Positions 1 through 6,561 of a stretch of DNA of 18,017 nt are shown here, piece by piece. This DNA is from CAZDJQ01 sp964505765. Lineage in GTDB: Bacteria > Patescibacteriota > Microgenomatia > UBA12405 > JAHJSD01. The notes under the pieces were generated by a model that did not search any database, had not been told where the DNA came from, and saw nothing but the letters and a program-made list of their open reading frames with translations. Where the stretch lies: the NCBI GenBank assembly GCA_964505765.1, contig CAZDJQ010000017.1, positions 1-18,017 on the forward strand, in the 5' to 3' direction. Positions within the stretch are counted from its first letter, which is position 1. Each line of letters starts with the position of its first letter. Position numbers and translations under genes: made by a program.

Positions 1-152
1 GGATATACGGCTATGATGTTCCTCATGCCCATATTCACCTGATGCCGGATGCCCGGGGCAAGGTTAAATTTTATCCGACCGAGAAAATTGATTTAACCGA
101 AGAAAAAGCAGAAAAGCTTGCAGACAAGCTACAGTTGACCATTGACCTTTAA
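1..152 (+). CDS. HIT-family (histidine triad) protein, C-terminal end only
   Basis: The gene enters from the left edge. Whole codons start at base 3 and the frame ends at a TAA at 150-152, leaving 49 residues. These contain VPHAHIHLMP, which matches the histidine-triad signature (H-x-H-x-H followed by hydrophobic residues) that binds the nucleotide alpha-phosphate in HIT hydrolases and transferases. About 38 residues follow and end in a charged helix, as expected for the C-terminus of a small HIT protein. HIT proteins usually hydrolyse nucleoside phosphoramidates or dinucleoside polyphosphates in the cytoplasm; the substrate cannot be told from this piece. The gene is convergent with the TsaC-TsaE gene, with only 7 bp between the two stop codons. 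The family call is fairly safe, but the N-terminal half is missing. Confidence 0.8.
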   Translation, partial: IYGYDVPHAHIHLMPDARGKVKFYPTEKIDLTEEKAEKLADKLQLTIDL

Positions 153-159
153 CTTTTGA

Positions 160-1248
160 CTAGATGGTGAAGCGGATTTTTCTTTTAGTTTGAGATCGGT
201 ATTCCAAGTCAACATAAATGATTTTCGCATCTTTGTTTTTTTCAATATCTTTTAAAATTTCTTTTCCTTTTTGGATCCACTCAATAGCAATGACATTGCC
301 GGGTTTGAGCTTGTCTTCCAACTTAAGCTGTTTTAACTCATCCGGAGATTCCATCCGCCAGGCATCAATGTGATAAAAAGTTCCCGATAAATGATTAACG
401 GTATATGGATATTCCCGGACAAGAATATAAGTCGGGGACTTGATAACTTGAGAAATTTTAAGACCGCGTCCAATCCCTTTTGCCGTTTGTGTTTTCCCGC
501 TGCCCAGCTCTCCCTGAAGGGCAAAGATCACCGGTTTTTGTTTTAGGATTTTTAGATTATTTTCAATTAGCTGTTTTCCCAAAGCTTGAGTTTCGTTTTC
601 GCTATTAGAAATCAGGGTTTGGGTATTAAGCTGTGAAAAGTCGATTTTTCCCCGGCGTAATAAAGTCGGCTGGTTCAAAGTTGTGTCGACCACGGCAGAC
701 GGCGGCTGATAGTCAAGTTTGCCGGCGTTGATGACCGCTCCCAGATAGGATTTCTTTTTATCGGATAATTGCTGAAAAACATCCTCAATTGTATAAGGAG
801 TTTTGCCACCGGAGGTATTGGCAGAGGTGGCGGTAAGCGGCCGATCAAATTCTTTGATCAGTTTTAATATTGCCCGGTAATCAGGAATTCTTATCCCCAA
901 AGTTCCTTTTTTTGATTCCAGTCGGGGGTCAACTTTGTGTAAACTTTGTGAAATCACGGTTAACGGCCCGGGTAAAAAGTTTTGGTATAAGTTTTCAGCA
1001 GTGGCATTTAATTTAACGTAGTTTTCAGCCATAGCTCGACTGCTGACGGCGACGGAGACGGGTTTGCCTCTTCTTAACCCTTTGTAATTCAATAATTTAT
1101 CAACCGCTTTTGTGCTGGTGGCATCCGCACCTAAGCCGTAACAAGTTTCAGTAGGATAAATAATCAGTTTATTGTTACCCAGGAATTTTTTTATAGTTTT
1201 GATTTGTTTATTGGTAAGCCGGTTGTTTTTTAATTTAAGTATTTGCAT
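160..1248 (-). CDS. tsaC-tsaE: TsaC-TsaE fusion: threonylcarbamoyl-AMP synthase joined to the t6A ATPase
   Basis: This 362-residue protein joins two enzymes of tRNA t6A37 synthesis. Residues about 12-205 are a TsaC/Sua5/YrdC domain: YPTETCYGLG at 31-40, the KGLRRGKP segment at 56-63, then PGPLT, GIRIP and SANTSG. In this family the domain makes threonylcarbamoyl-AMP from threonine, bicarbonate and ATP. Residues about 212-355 are TsaE: Walker A GELGSGKT at 246-253, SPTY at 271-274, FYHIDAWR at 291-298 (the usual LYHxDxYR block) and a later IEW. TsaE is the ATPase that drives the TsaB-TsaD transferase cycle. In most bacteria these are separate genes. The ATG at 1246-1248 is the natural start and has no clear Shine-Dalgarno. 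The reading frame is continuous across the linker, so this looks like a true fusion. It is divergent from the DUF192 gene. The function call is confident. Confidence 0.93.
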   Translation of the reverse strand: MQILKLKNNRLTNKQIKTIKKFLGNNKLIIYPTETCYGLGADATSTKAVDKLLNYKGLRRGKPVSVAVSSRAMAENYVKLNATAENLYQNFLPGPLTVISQSLHKVDPRLESKKGTLGIRIPDYRAILKLIKEFDRPLTATSANTSGGKTPYTIEDVFQQLSDKKKSYLGAVINAGKLDYQPPSAVVDTTLNQPTLLRRGKIDFSQLNTQTLISNSENETQALGKQLIENNLKILKQKPVIFALQGELGSGKTQTAKGIGRGLKISQVIKSPTYILVREYPYTVNHLSGTFYHIDAWRMESPDELKQLKLEDKLKPGNVIAIEWIQKGKEILKDIEKNKDAKIIYVDLEYRSQTKRKIRFTI

Positions 1249-1271
1249 TTCAAGAGATAGTTTATCATAAT
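1243..1271 (+). promoter_or_regulatory. Candidate leaderless promoter for the DUF192-GT2 pair
   Basis: The 31-bp gap between the divergent starts at 1248 and 1280 holds TTATCATAAT at 1262-1271. Its end, CATAAT, is a 5/6 match to a -10 box. A weak TTGCAT at 1243-1248 lies 17 bp upstream of it. The ATG follows only 8 bp after the -10-like box, and no Shine-Dalgarno precedes it, which suggests a transcript that starts at or near the start codon. The same 10-mer lies just upstream of the minus-strand gene at 4252. This is inferred from sequence alone. Confidence 0.35.
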
Positions 1272-1279
1272 ATGACTTA

Positions 1280-1759
1280 ATGGCTAGAAATATCCTGGTT
1301 ATCCTTTTAATAATCGCGGCCTTATATATCGGCTATGAGAAAATTTTACGCAACCCCTCAATCCGGCCAGCTGATTTGGAAAAAATTTATATTTATGATG
1401 AATTAGGCCGCGATATCAAGGCGGAGTTTGAAGCTGAGATTGCTGATAGTCCGTACTCGCGGCAAAGAGGGTTAATGTTTAGAGAAACACTGTCCGAGGA
1501 TAACGGGATGCTTTTTGTTTTTAAACGGGAGGGCCGATACCCGATGTGGATGAAAAATACATATATTCCGCTGGATATGATTTTTATTAACAGCAGTCGT
1601 CAAGTAGTAGAATTAGTTGAAAACACAGAGCCGGAAAGTGAAACTTCCTACGGCGGTTCAAGCCGAAGCAGTTATGTTCTGGAAGTAAATGCCGGCACTA
1701 TTGAAAAATACGATATAAATATCGGCGATGTTGTTAAGGGTATTTCAAAGGTTAATTAA
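1280..1759 (+). CDS. DUF192 family protein, membrane anchored
   Basis: This protein has 159 residues. A hydrophobic segment at about 4-20 is likely a signal anchor or uncleaved signal peptide that places the rest outside the cytoplasm. Residues about 45-155 carry the DUF192 pattern: RGLMFRE at 63-69, GMLFVF at 76-81, then WMKNT at 90-94 running into IPLDMIF at 96-102, and a late VLEVNAG. DUF192 proteins are small beta-rich extracytoplasmic proteins of unsettled function. The length is normal for a family member with a signal segment. The stop is 2 bp from the next ATG, so it is probably co-transcribed with the DPM1-like/GtrA gene. Family membership is clear, but no biochemical role can be assigned. 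Confidence 0.88.
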   Translation: MARNILVILLIIAALYIGYEKILRNPSIRPADLEKIYIYDELGRDIKAEFEAEIADSPYSRQRGLMFRETLSEDNGMLFVFKREGRYPMWMKNTYIPLDMIFINSSRQVVELVENTEPESETSYGGSSRSSYVLEVNAGTIEKYDINIGDVVKGISKVN

Positions 1760-1761
1760 AG

Positions 1762-2919
1762 ATGTCAAAAACAAAAAACAAAACAGCGGTGGTGGTTATT
1801 CCGACCTATAACGAAGCAAAAACTATCGGCCGCTTAATTGACCAACTGTTTACCGACGTTTTTCCGGAGGTAAGAGGCTGGAAAATCAGCGTCTTGATTG
1901 TAGACGGACAGTCTCCGGACGGAACCGCGGAGTTAGTTAGACAAAAGCAAACTCAATATGAAAATCTGGAGCTGTTGGTTGAAAAGAAAAAAGAGGGAAT
2001 CGGGGCGGCTTATGTAAAGGGTTTTAAATACGCAATGAAAAACATGAATGCCGATGTTGTTATGGAATTCGACGGGGATTTTCAGCACCCGCCGGACAGA
2101 ATTCCGGTTATGCTGAAGGAAATTGACAACGGTTATGATTATGTGCTTGGGTCAAGGAGAGTTAAAGGCGGTTCTAGCCCTATAGGGTGGGGATTTAAAC
2201 GAGTTTTTCTTTCACGAGCCGGCGGATTTGCAACCCGATTTATTTTATTTTTTCCGGGTAAACTTTTTTTTAAATTAACAGATCCGACTACCGGTTTAAG
2301 AGCCTCGCGGGTAAAAGGCTTTGTTGACCAGATGGATATGGAAAATCTTTATACTACTGGGTTTGCGTATAAATTCGAATTTTTATACAAAATGGTTGAT
2401 TTGGGGGCTAAAGTCAAAGAAATCCCGTTAAAATTTCAAGTTAGACGGGAAGGGGAGTCAAAAATGACAGCAGAGACAGTTAAAAATGCATTTAAAATAA
2501 TATTTCAGCTTAGATGGCACGACAAAGACAGCCAGAGATTTATTAAGTTTGGGATCGTCGGTTTTATCGGTTATATCGTTAATGCGACCGGGTTGGCAGT
2601 TTTTGCCAGAATCAGTTTACCGGAATTCTTAGTTTGGCTGTTGGCAACGGAAATGGCGATAATTTCCAACTTTATTTGGAATAATTTGTGGACGTTTAAG
2701 GAAAAGCAGTTTAAGACAGTGAGGGAAATTACAGGGAAATTTTTGCAGTTTAATTTAACCTCGGCCGGTGCTTTATTGATTCAGACAGCGGTCGGAACAG
2801 TTTTAACAAGCTTATTTGGACCTGAGTATCGCCAGCTTTATCTACCTTTAATTATCGTCTTGTTAATTATTCCTTATAACTGGTTGATGTATAACAAAAT
2901 TATTTGGAAGAAAAAGTAA
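1762..2919 (+). CDS. DPM1-like polyprenyl-phosphate glycosyltransferase (GT2) with C-terminal GtrA domain
   Basis: This is a two-domain protein of 385 residues. Residues about 8-245 are a GT2 domain of the dolichol/polyprenol-phosphate mannosyltransferase type: VVVIPTYNEA near 10-19, VDGQSPDGT at 47-55, the metal-binding FDGDFQHPPD at 103-112, GSRR at 130-133, TDPTTGLRA at 173-181, and a late RxxGxSKM segment. Such enzymes move a hexose from a nucleotide sugar to polyprenyl phosphate on the cytoplasmic face. Residues about 260-383 are a GtrA domain with four likely membrane helices, including FGIVGFIGY and the NFIWNNLWTF segment typical of the family. GtrA is thought to help flip the lipid-linked sugar. 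One oddity is VDGQS where many GT2 enzymes have DDxS. An AAGG lies about 10 bases before the ATG. Sugar specificity is unknown. Confidence 0.9.
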   Translation: MSKTKNKTAVVVIPTYNEAKTIGRLIDQLFTDVFPEVRGWKISVLIVDGQSPDGTAELVRQKQTQYENLELLVEKKKEGIGAAYVKGFKYAMKNMNADVVMEFDGDFQHPPDRIPVMLKEIDNGYDYVLGSRRVKGGSSPIGWGFKRVFLSRAGGFATRFILFFPGKLFFKLTDPTTGLRASRVKGFVDQMDMENLYTTGFAYKFEFLYKMVDLGAKVKEIPLKFQVRREGESKMTAETVKNAFKIIFQLRWHDKDSQRFIKFGIVGFIGYIVNATGLAVFARISLPEFLVWLLATEMAIISNFIWNNLWTFKEKQFKTVREITGKFLQFNLTSAGALLIQTAVGTVLTSLFGPEYRQLYLPLIIVLLIIPYNWLMYNKIIWKKK

Positions 2920-2921
2920 AC

Positions 2922-2947
2922 ACTTTAATGATTCGAATCATCGAAGT
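2922..2947 (+). terminator. Imperfect hairpin just after the GT2-GtrA gene
   Basis: A perfect 14-bp palindrome, ATGATTCGAATCAT (2928-2941), is extended by pairing of ACTT (2922-2925) with AAGT (2944-2947), with one wobble and one mismatch between. It starts 3 bp after the stop codon. The bases that follow are AT-rich, but there is no proper run of T, so this is at best a weak intrinsic terminator. Confidence 0.3.
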
Positions 2948-2970
2948 ATTTATAATTAACGGTAAGCGGC

Positions 2971-2984
2971 TAGTAATAAGTAAT
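2971..2984. repeat. Two heptads (TAGTAAT, AAGTAAT)
   Basis: TAGTAAT at 2971-2977 is followed directly by AAGTAAT at 2978-2984. Both heptads occur again, in the same orientation, in the larger cluster at 4278-4308 on the other side of the minus-strand GT-C gene. Confidence 0.55.
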
Positions 2985-3015
2985 ATGTAGGGGACAGATT
3001 AGTGGAGGCAGTTCT

Positions 3016-3045
3016 TGTAGGGACAACTCGCGAGTTGTCCCTACA
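3016..3045. repeat. 30-bp perfect palindrome, REP-like hairpin
   Basis: The arm TGTAGGGACAACTCG (3016-3030) is followed at once by its exact reverse complement (3031-3045). As RNA or single-stranded DNA it would form a stem of about 13 bp with a 4-base loop. Neither strand has a T-run after the stem, so it does not read as an intrinsic terminator. An imperfect copy of the arm start, TGTAGGGGACA, lies at 2986-2996. GTAGGGACAA-type palindromes are, to my knowledge, common intergenic repeats in several bacterial groups; the copy number in this genome is unknown. Confidence 0.75.
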
Positions 3046-3084
3046 TTGAGAAATTCCCTGTTATTCCCAATTTAAAGATTTATT

Positions 3085-3120
3085 CGTCATTCTGAGTGAG
3101 TCTGCGACCGAAGAATCCTT
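3085..3120. repeat. GTCATTCTGAG...CGAAGAATCC dispersed-repeat-like element
   Basis: The stretch begins CGTCATTCTGAG and ends CGAAGAATCCTT, with an inverted ATTCT (3089-3093) and AGAAT (3112-3116) around a variable core. This form (GTCATTCTGAG, core, CGAAGAATC) resembles intergenic elements that I recall as present in many copies in some bacterial genomes. It ends about 20 bp before the stop of the minus-strand GT-C gene. Only one copy lies in this window, so the repeat status comes from memory and is not shown here. Confidence 0.5.
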
Positions 3121-3139
3121 TTTGTTAACTTAAAAAGTT

Positions 3140-4252
3140 TTAGTAATAAGGGGTCCAATCGGCTACCGGGGCTAGATTGTAGTTTATAAAGTTGTAAGCG
3201 AATAAAAATACCGCCGGCAGAATAAGCCAAAAAACATATTTAAATTCTTTTTTTTCTATCACTTTTCTAAAACCGATGATCCAAAAAGGATAAAGCGGGA
3301 CCGAGTATCTGGCAATATCGCGGTGGGCGACAAAAAGAGTGGCCAGATAAAAAATTGCCGGGAATATAGTGATAATGTCGGTTTTGTATTTTTTATAAAG
3401 ATAGGCAACTGCCAGGCCACCCAAAAGATAAACATAGATGATTTCTTCAAGCCAGAAATCGCCGAGCCAGGATCGGGAACTTATAAAGGCTTGAAACGGC
3501 GGGATCATTAAATGAAAATTGTCACCGGAATGAAAATAGGCTAGAAAATCTCCAGTTTGATAATAATATAAATAAAATATCGGTAAAATAATTAACGGCC
3601 CGATGATTAACGGCAGTTTGGCAAATAATTTTTGTATTTTAGATTTGTTGATAATTATCTCGTTTAGCAGTGTTTCCAGCCCATAGGCGGCAAGCAGTAA
3701 AATTGCCGGAGTCTTGGTTATTTGGGCTAAAGCTAAAAATATTCCGCTGAGCCAATATTTGCTTTTGCGATAAAAATAAATTGACATTAATAATCCAAAG
3801 ATAAACATAGTTTCCGGGGCGCCGATGCTGCGCAAGATAAGATTTTTTGCCGGCAAAAATAATAAGACAAAAGCCAGCCAAAATTTAGACCGGATTTTTA
3901 ATTGTTTGAGGAGGAAATAAAAGCCGGAAATCATCAAGACGGTGAAGCCTAAGTTTGCAAAAAGCATTGCCCACCAGCCGGGAAAAACATAGTCCAGCGC
4001 CTTTATTGCCAACGGATAGCCGGGGAAATGCGCCGGGTAATACTCGATTGGTGATGGCAGGGAAAAATTTGTTCTGATGCATTCGGGGTTGTAAGCGCAT
4101 TTGGCGATAACAATGTAATTGGGGCCGTCAAAATTAGCAAATACTTTGTCCATTTGATTTCTGAGTGAAAAAGGGAGCCAGATAATTAGGGTGCTGATAA
4201 CAATAGCGGCAGTCAAAATCAAAAGTTCTTTCTTGGTTTGCCCGTTTTTCAT
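3140..4252 (-). CDS. Polytopic GT-C superfamily glycosyltransferase (PIG-V/GT39-like)
   Basis: This 370-residue protein is mostly hydrophobic helices. After the first helix (about 10-28), the first outside loop carries FDGPNY at 41-46. An acidic residue at this place (D42) is the catalytic or metal-binding hallmark of GT-C enzymes that use polyprenyl-phosphate sugars. Near the C-terminus HRDIARYSVPLYP (from H310) resembles the block seen in PIG-V and GT39/ArnT-like families. The first loop also holds a cysteine pair, C52 and C58. A role in adding a sugar from a lipid donor on the outer face of the membrane is inferred; acceptor and sugar are unknown. It is the only minus-strand gene of the glycan region and is flanked on both sides by heptad repeats. 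It starts with ATG (4250-4252) without a Shine-Dalgarno. The fold-level call is good; the exact family is unsure. Confidence 0.75.
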   Translation of the reverse strand: MKNGQTKKELLILTAAIVISTLIIWLPFSLRNQMDKVFANFDGPNYIVIAKCAYNPECIRTNFSLPSPIEYYPAHFPGYPLAIKALDYVFPGWWAMLFANLGFTVLMISGFYFLLKQLKIRSKFWLAFVLLFLPAKNLILRSIGAPETMFIFGLLMSIYFYRKSKYWLSGIFLALAQITKTPAILLLAAYGLETLLNEIIINKSKIQKLFAKLPLIIGPLIILPIFYLYYYQTGDFLAYFHSGDNFHLMIPPFQAFISSRSWLGDFWLEEIIYVYLLGGLAVAYLYKKYKTDIITIFPAIFYLATLFVAHRDIARYSVPLYPFWIIGFRKVIEKKEFKYVFWLILPAVFLFAYNFINYNLAPVADWTPYY

Positions 4253-4257
4253 ATAAA

Positions 4258-4267
4258 ATTATGATAA
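4258..4267 (-). promoter_or_regulatory. TTATCATAAT box upstream of the minus-strand GT-C gene
   Basis: Read on the minus strand, TTATCATAAT ends 5 bp before the ATG at 4252. It is identical to the 10-mer 8 bp before the DUF192 start at 1280. Its CATAAT end fits a -10 box, which would give a leaderless or nearly leaderless transcript. No good -35 box was found. Confidence 0.3.
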
Positions 4268-4277
4268 CATAGTCATT

Positions 4278-4308
4278 AAGTAATTAGTAACTAGTAACTA
4301 GTAATTAG
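4278..4308. repeat. Tandem heptad repeat (AAGTAAT, TAGTAAC x2, TAGTAAT, TAG)
   Basis: Four 7-bp units run head to tail: AAGTAAT (4278-4284), TAGTAAC (4285-4291), TAGTAAC (4292-4298) and TAGTAAT (4299-4305), then a partial TAG. They fill most of the 72-bp divergent spacer between the GT-C gene at 4252 and the GT2 gene at 4325. The cluster may lie in the leader of the long plus-strand operon. The same heptads occur at 2971-2984. Confidence 0.7.
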
Positions 4309-4324
4309 GGGAAATTAATAAAAA

Positions 4325-5041
4325 GTGAAAAATAAACATTTAATTTCTGAGCTTTCGGTCTTTTTTCCGGCTTATAATGAGGAAGAAAATATTAGGTTGA
4401 CGGTTGAAAAGGCAATTAAAGTGCTTGATGAAATTACTCCTAAGTGGGAGGTAATTGTAATTGATGACGGTAGTGCCGATAAGACAGGAGAGATAGTTAA
4501 AGATATTAGAAAAGATTACCCGGAAAAGGTAAAGCTGATTACTCATCAGCCGAATCGGGGTTACGGCGGAGCGTTGAAAAGCGGTCTTTATAACTGTCAA
4601 TACGAATGGATTGCTTTTACCGATGCCGACGGCCAGTTTGATTTTAAAGAGATTTATCAATTTATTGACGAGGCAAAAAAAGAGAATTCGGACTTGGTTA
4701 TCGGCTATCGGCAACAGCGTCAGGATCCCTGGCACCGGATTTTAATTGGGAATTTGTTGAAAATCTGGAATTATTTTTGGTACGGAGTTTGGTTTAAGGA
4801 TGCCGACTGCGGCTTTAAATTAATTAAAAAGGAAGTTATCGACCAAGTCCCCCGGCTGGAAACTGAAAGTGCAATTACCGAAACCGAGCTGTTAATCCGG
4901 GCCAAGCGAGCCGGCTTTAAGTTTTCAGAAATCGGGGTTAAACATTATTCCCGGGAAGAAGGCGCCCAAACCGGCGGGAACTTTAAAGTTATTTGGAAAG
5001 CCGCAAAAGAAAGTTTTAAATTATGGAAAATATTAAAATAA
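4325..5041 (+). CDS. GT2 family glycosyltransferase (polyprenyl-phosphate sugar synthase type)
   Basis: This 238-residue cytoplasmic GT2 enzyme begins almost directly with its catalytic domain: LSVFFPAYNEEENI at 10-23, IDDGSADKT at 46-54, and TDADGQFD at 99-106, where D100 and D102 form the metal-binding DxD. CGFKLIKK and ETELLIRA follow further on. It lacks the C-terminal membrane helices of DPM1 or GtrA fusions. By family it should load a sugar onto polyprenyl phosphate. GTG is used as the start; an in-frame ATG is absent before the catalytic domain, and AGGGG lies about 13 bases upstream, a little far for a good Shine-Dalgarno. It is the first gene of the long plus-strand run and overlaps the next, GT39-like gene by 19 bp, which suggests that the two act as a donor-maker and donor-user pair. 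Confidence 0.88.
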   Translation: MKNKHLISELSVFFPAYNEEENIRLTVEKAIKVLDEITPKWEVIVIDDGSADKTGEIVKDIRKDYPEKVKLITHQPNRGYGGALKSGLYNCQYEWIAFTDADGQFDFKEIYQFIDEAKKENSDLVIGYRQQRQDPWHRILIGNLLKIWNYFWYGVWFKDADCGFKLIKKEVIDQVPRLETESAITETELLIRAKRAGFKFSEIGVKHYSREEGAQTGGNFKVIWKAAKESFKLWKILK

Positions 5042-6507
5042 TTTTTAAGAAAAGAAATTTAATATTATTTTTAATAATTGCAATCGGGGCTTTTTTAAGA
5101 TTCTATCGCTTACCGGCATATATTGAGTTTTTGGGAGATCAAGGTCGTGATGTTCTTCAAGTTCGAGATTTTTTAGTAAATCAAGACCTAATGTTTATCG
5201 GGCCGAGAACTTCAGCTGGAGATATGTATCTCGGGCCTTGGTATTACTACCTGATGGCGCCGTTTTTACTGTTGGCTAATTTCAGTCCGATCGGCCCGGT
5301 AGTTATGGTGATTTTATTTAATCTGGCCGGTGTTTATCTCCTCTACCAAGCCGGAACTGAGTGGTTCAGCCGGCGAGCCGGAATAATGGCGGCCGGACTG
5401 GGAGCGCTGTCTCCGGTTTTAATAAAATTCTCAACTTTTTCCTGGAATCCGAATATTATGCCCTTTTTCAGCTTGTTATCCGTTTGGCTGACTTATCGTA
5501 TCTGGCATAACAAAGAATATAAAAAACTGATTTGGCTGGGGGTAAGCTTGGCAATGGTTTTAAACTCCCATTATTTGGGGCTGCTTTTGTTTCCGGTAAT
5601 TGGTTTCTTTATTTTCTTAAGATTAATAAGAGATATAAAAAGCAAGAATAAAGCTAGGTTGATTAAGAATCTTCTTTTATCACTGGGAGTATTCGGGGCG
5701 TTGATGTCGCCTTTGTTGATTTTTGATTTAAAACACGGCTGGCTCAATCTGAATTCGTTTATAAATTTCTTTGTCAACCGTCAAAATTCAACCAGATTTA
5801 GTTTTTCGGCTCTTTTTGGAAATTTTATCCCGATTGCCAGACAAATAACAAGCCAGTTAGTCTTAAACCAAGACCAGGGAATAACCGGGTTGATTCTTAT
5901 TTTAATTCTTTTCTATGGTTTTTCTCAAGCGAAAAAAAATAAAGCAATTTTGGTGGTTAATCTGAGTTTAATTTTTGGTTTATTAGGACTGGCGATTTAT
6001 AATCAACCTCTTTATAGTCATTATTTTGGATTTATCTACCCGGTTTTGATTTTAAGTTTTTCATATCTATTGTCGAGAAATAAAATCTTAGCCTGGTTGT
6101 CAGCTTTAGTTATTCTGGGAATAATGTTTTCCAACTGGCACGGCTGGAATTCTCCTAATTATCAGTTGCAGAGAACAAGACAAATTGCTCAATTAATTAT
6201 TAACAAAAGCGACAATCAACCTTTTGGTTTAGCCTTATTAGCAGAGAATAATTACGATGATAGTTATGAATACCTTTTAAAGAAAAACAAGTCTAAATTA
6301 ATTGATTTGCATGAAAACGAAGCCGACCAGCTGTTTGTTATTTGTGAATATGAGGATAAGAGTGAATGTAAACCTTTAGGAAATCCGAAATGGGAAGTGG
6401 CCGTTTTTGGCGTAGCTGACCTAGATCAAAAATGGGAAGTCGATGGGGTAAATATTTATCGCCTGGTTAGAAAAGGAAAAACAAAAGCTTTTTATTTGGT
6501 AAAATAA
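5023..6507 (+). CDS. GT39/ArnT-like membrane glycosyltransferase
   Basis: This protein has 494 residues. One helix (about 12-28) leads to an outside loop with LGDQGRD at 37-43, where D39 and D43 take the place of the acidic catalytic motif of GT39/GT83 enzymes. About ten more hydrophobic helices follow to about residue 390, including the SWNPN segment after the second pair of helices that is typical of this group. The last hundred or so residues are less hydrophobic and probably form an extracytoplasmic domain. Such enzymes transfer a sugar from a polyprenyl-phosphate donor to a protein or lipid-linked glycan. The ATG lies inside the end of the preceding GT2 gene (19-bp overlap), a sign of translational coupling. 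The superfamily call is solid; donor and acceptor are unknown. Confidence 0.85.
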   Translation: MENIKIIFKKRNLILFLIIAIGAFLRFYRLPAYIEFLGDQGRDVLQVRDFLVNQDLMFIGPRTSAGDMYLGPWYYYLMAPFLLLANFSPIGPVVMVILFNLAGVYLLYQAGTEWFSRRAGIMAAGLGALSPVLIKFSTFSWNPNIMPFFSLLSVWLTYRIWHNKEYKKLIWLGVSLAMVLNSHYLGLLLFPVIGFFIFLRLIRDIKSKNKARLIKNLLLSLGVFGALMSPLLIFDLKHGWLNLNSFINFFVNRQNSTRFSFSALFGNFIPIARQITSQLVLNQDQGITGLILILILFYGFSQAKKNKAILVVNLSLIFGLLGLAIYNQPLYSHYFGFIYPVLILSFSYLLSRNKILAWLSALVILGIMFSNWHGWNSPNYQLQRTRQIAQLIINKSDNQPFGLALLAENNYDDSYEYLLKKNKSKLIDLHENEADQLFVICEYEDKSECKPLGNPKWEVAVFGVADLDQKWEVDGVNIYRLVRKGKTKAFYLVK

Positions 6508-6561
6508 AAGTTGAAATCCCTCAAATATGGCGGGACAATTATTGGATATCAAAAGAAAAAA

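Larger units (their letters stand above)
2920..3139. other. 220-bp non-coding spacer between convergent genes, dense in repeat-like elements
   Basis: No convincing ORF or RNA gene is visible here. From left to right the spacer holds the hairpin at 2922-2947, two heptads at 2971-2984, a partial copy of the palindrome arm (TGTAGGGGACA, 2986-2996), the 30-bp palindrome at 3016-3045 and the GTCATTCTGAG-type element at 3085-3120. The spacer separates the plus-strand GT2-GtrA gene from the minus-strand GT-C gene. Confidence 0.75.

Noticed and set aside
3016..3045. Palindrome as a rho-independent terminator for the convergent genes
   Set aside because: No T-tract follows the stem on either strand, and the stem lies about 95 bp or more from both stop codons.
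3639..4100. Short minus-strand frames of 71 and 80 codons
   Set aside because: They are alternative frames inside the minus-strand GT-C gene, with no motifs.
4278..4308. Heptad cluster as a CRISPR array
   Set aside because: The units are only 7 bp and directly adjacent, with no spacers.
4340..4735. Minus-strand open frame of 131 codons
   Set aside because: It is antisense to the catalytic part of the GT2 gene, which has clear family motifs.
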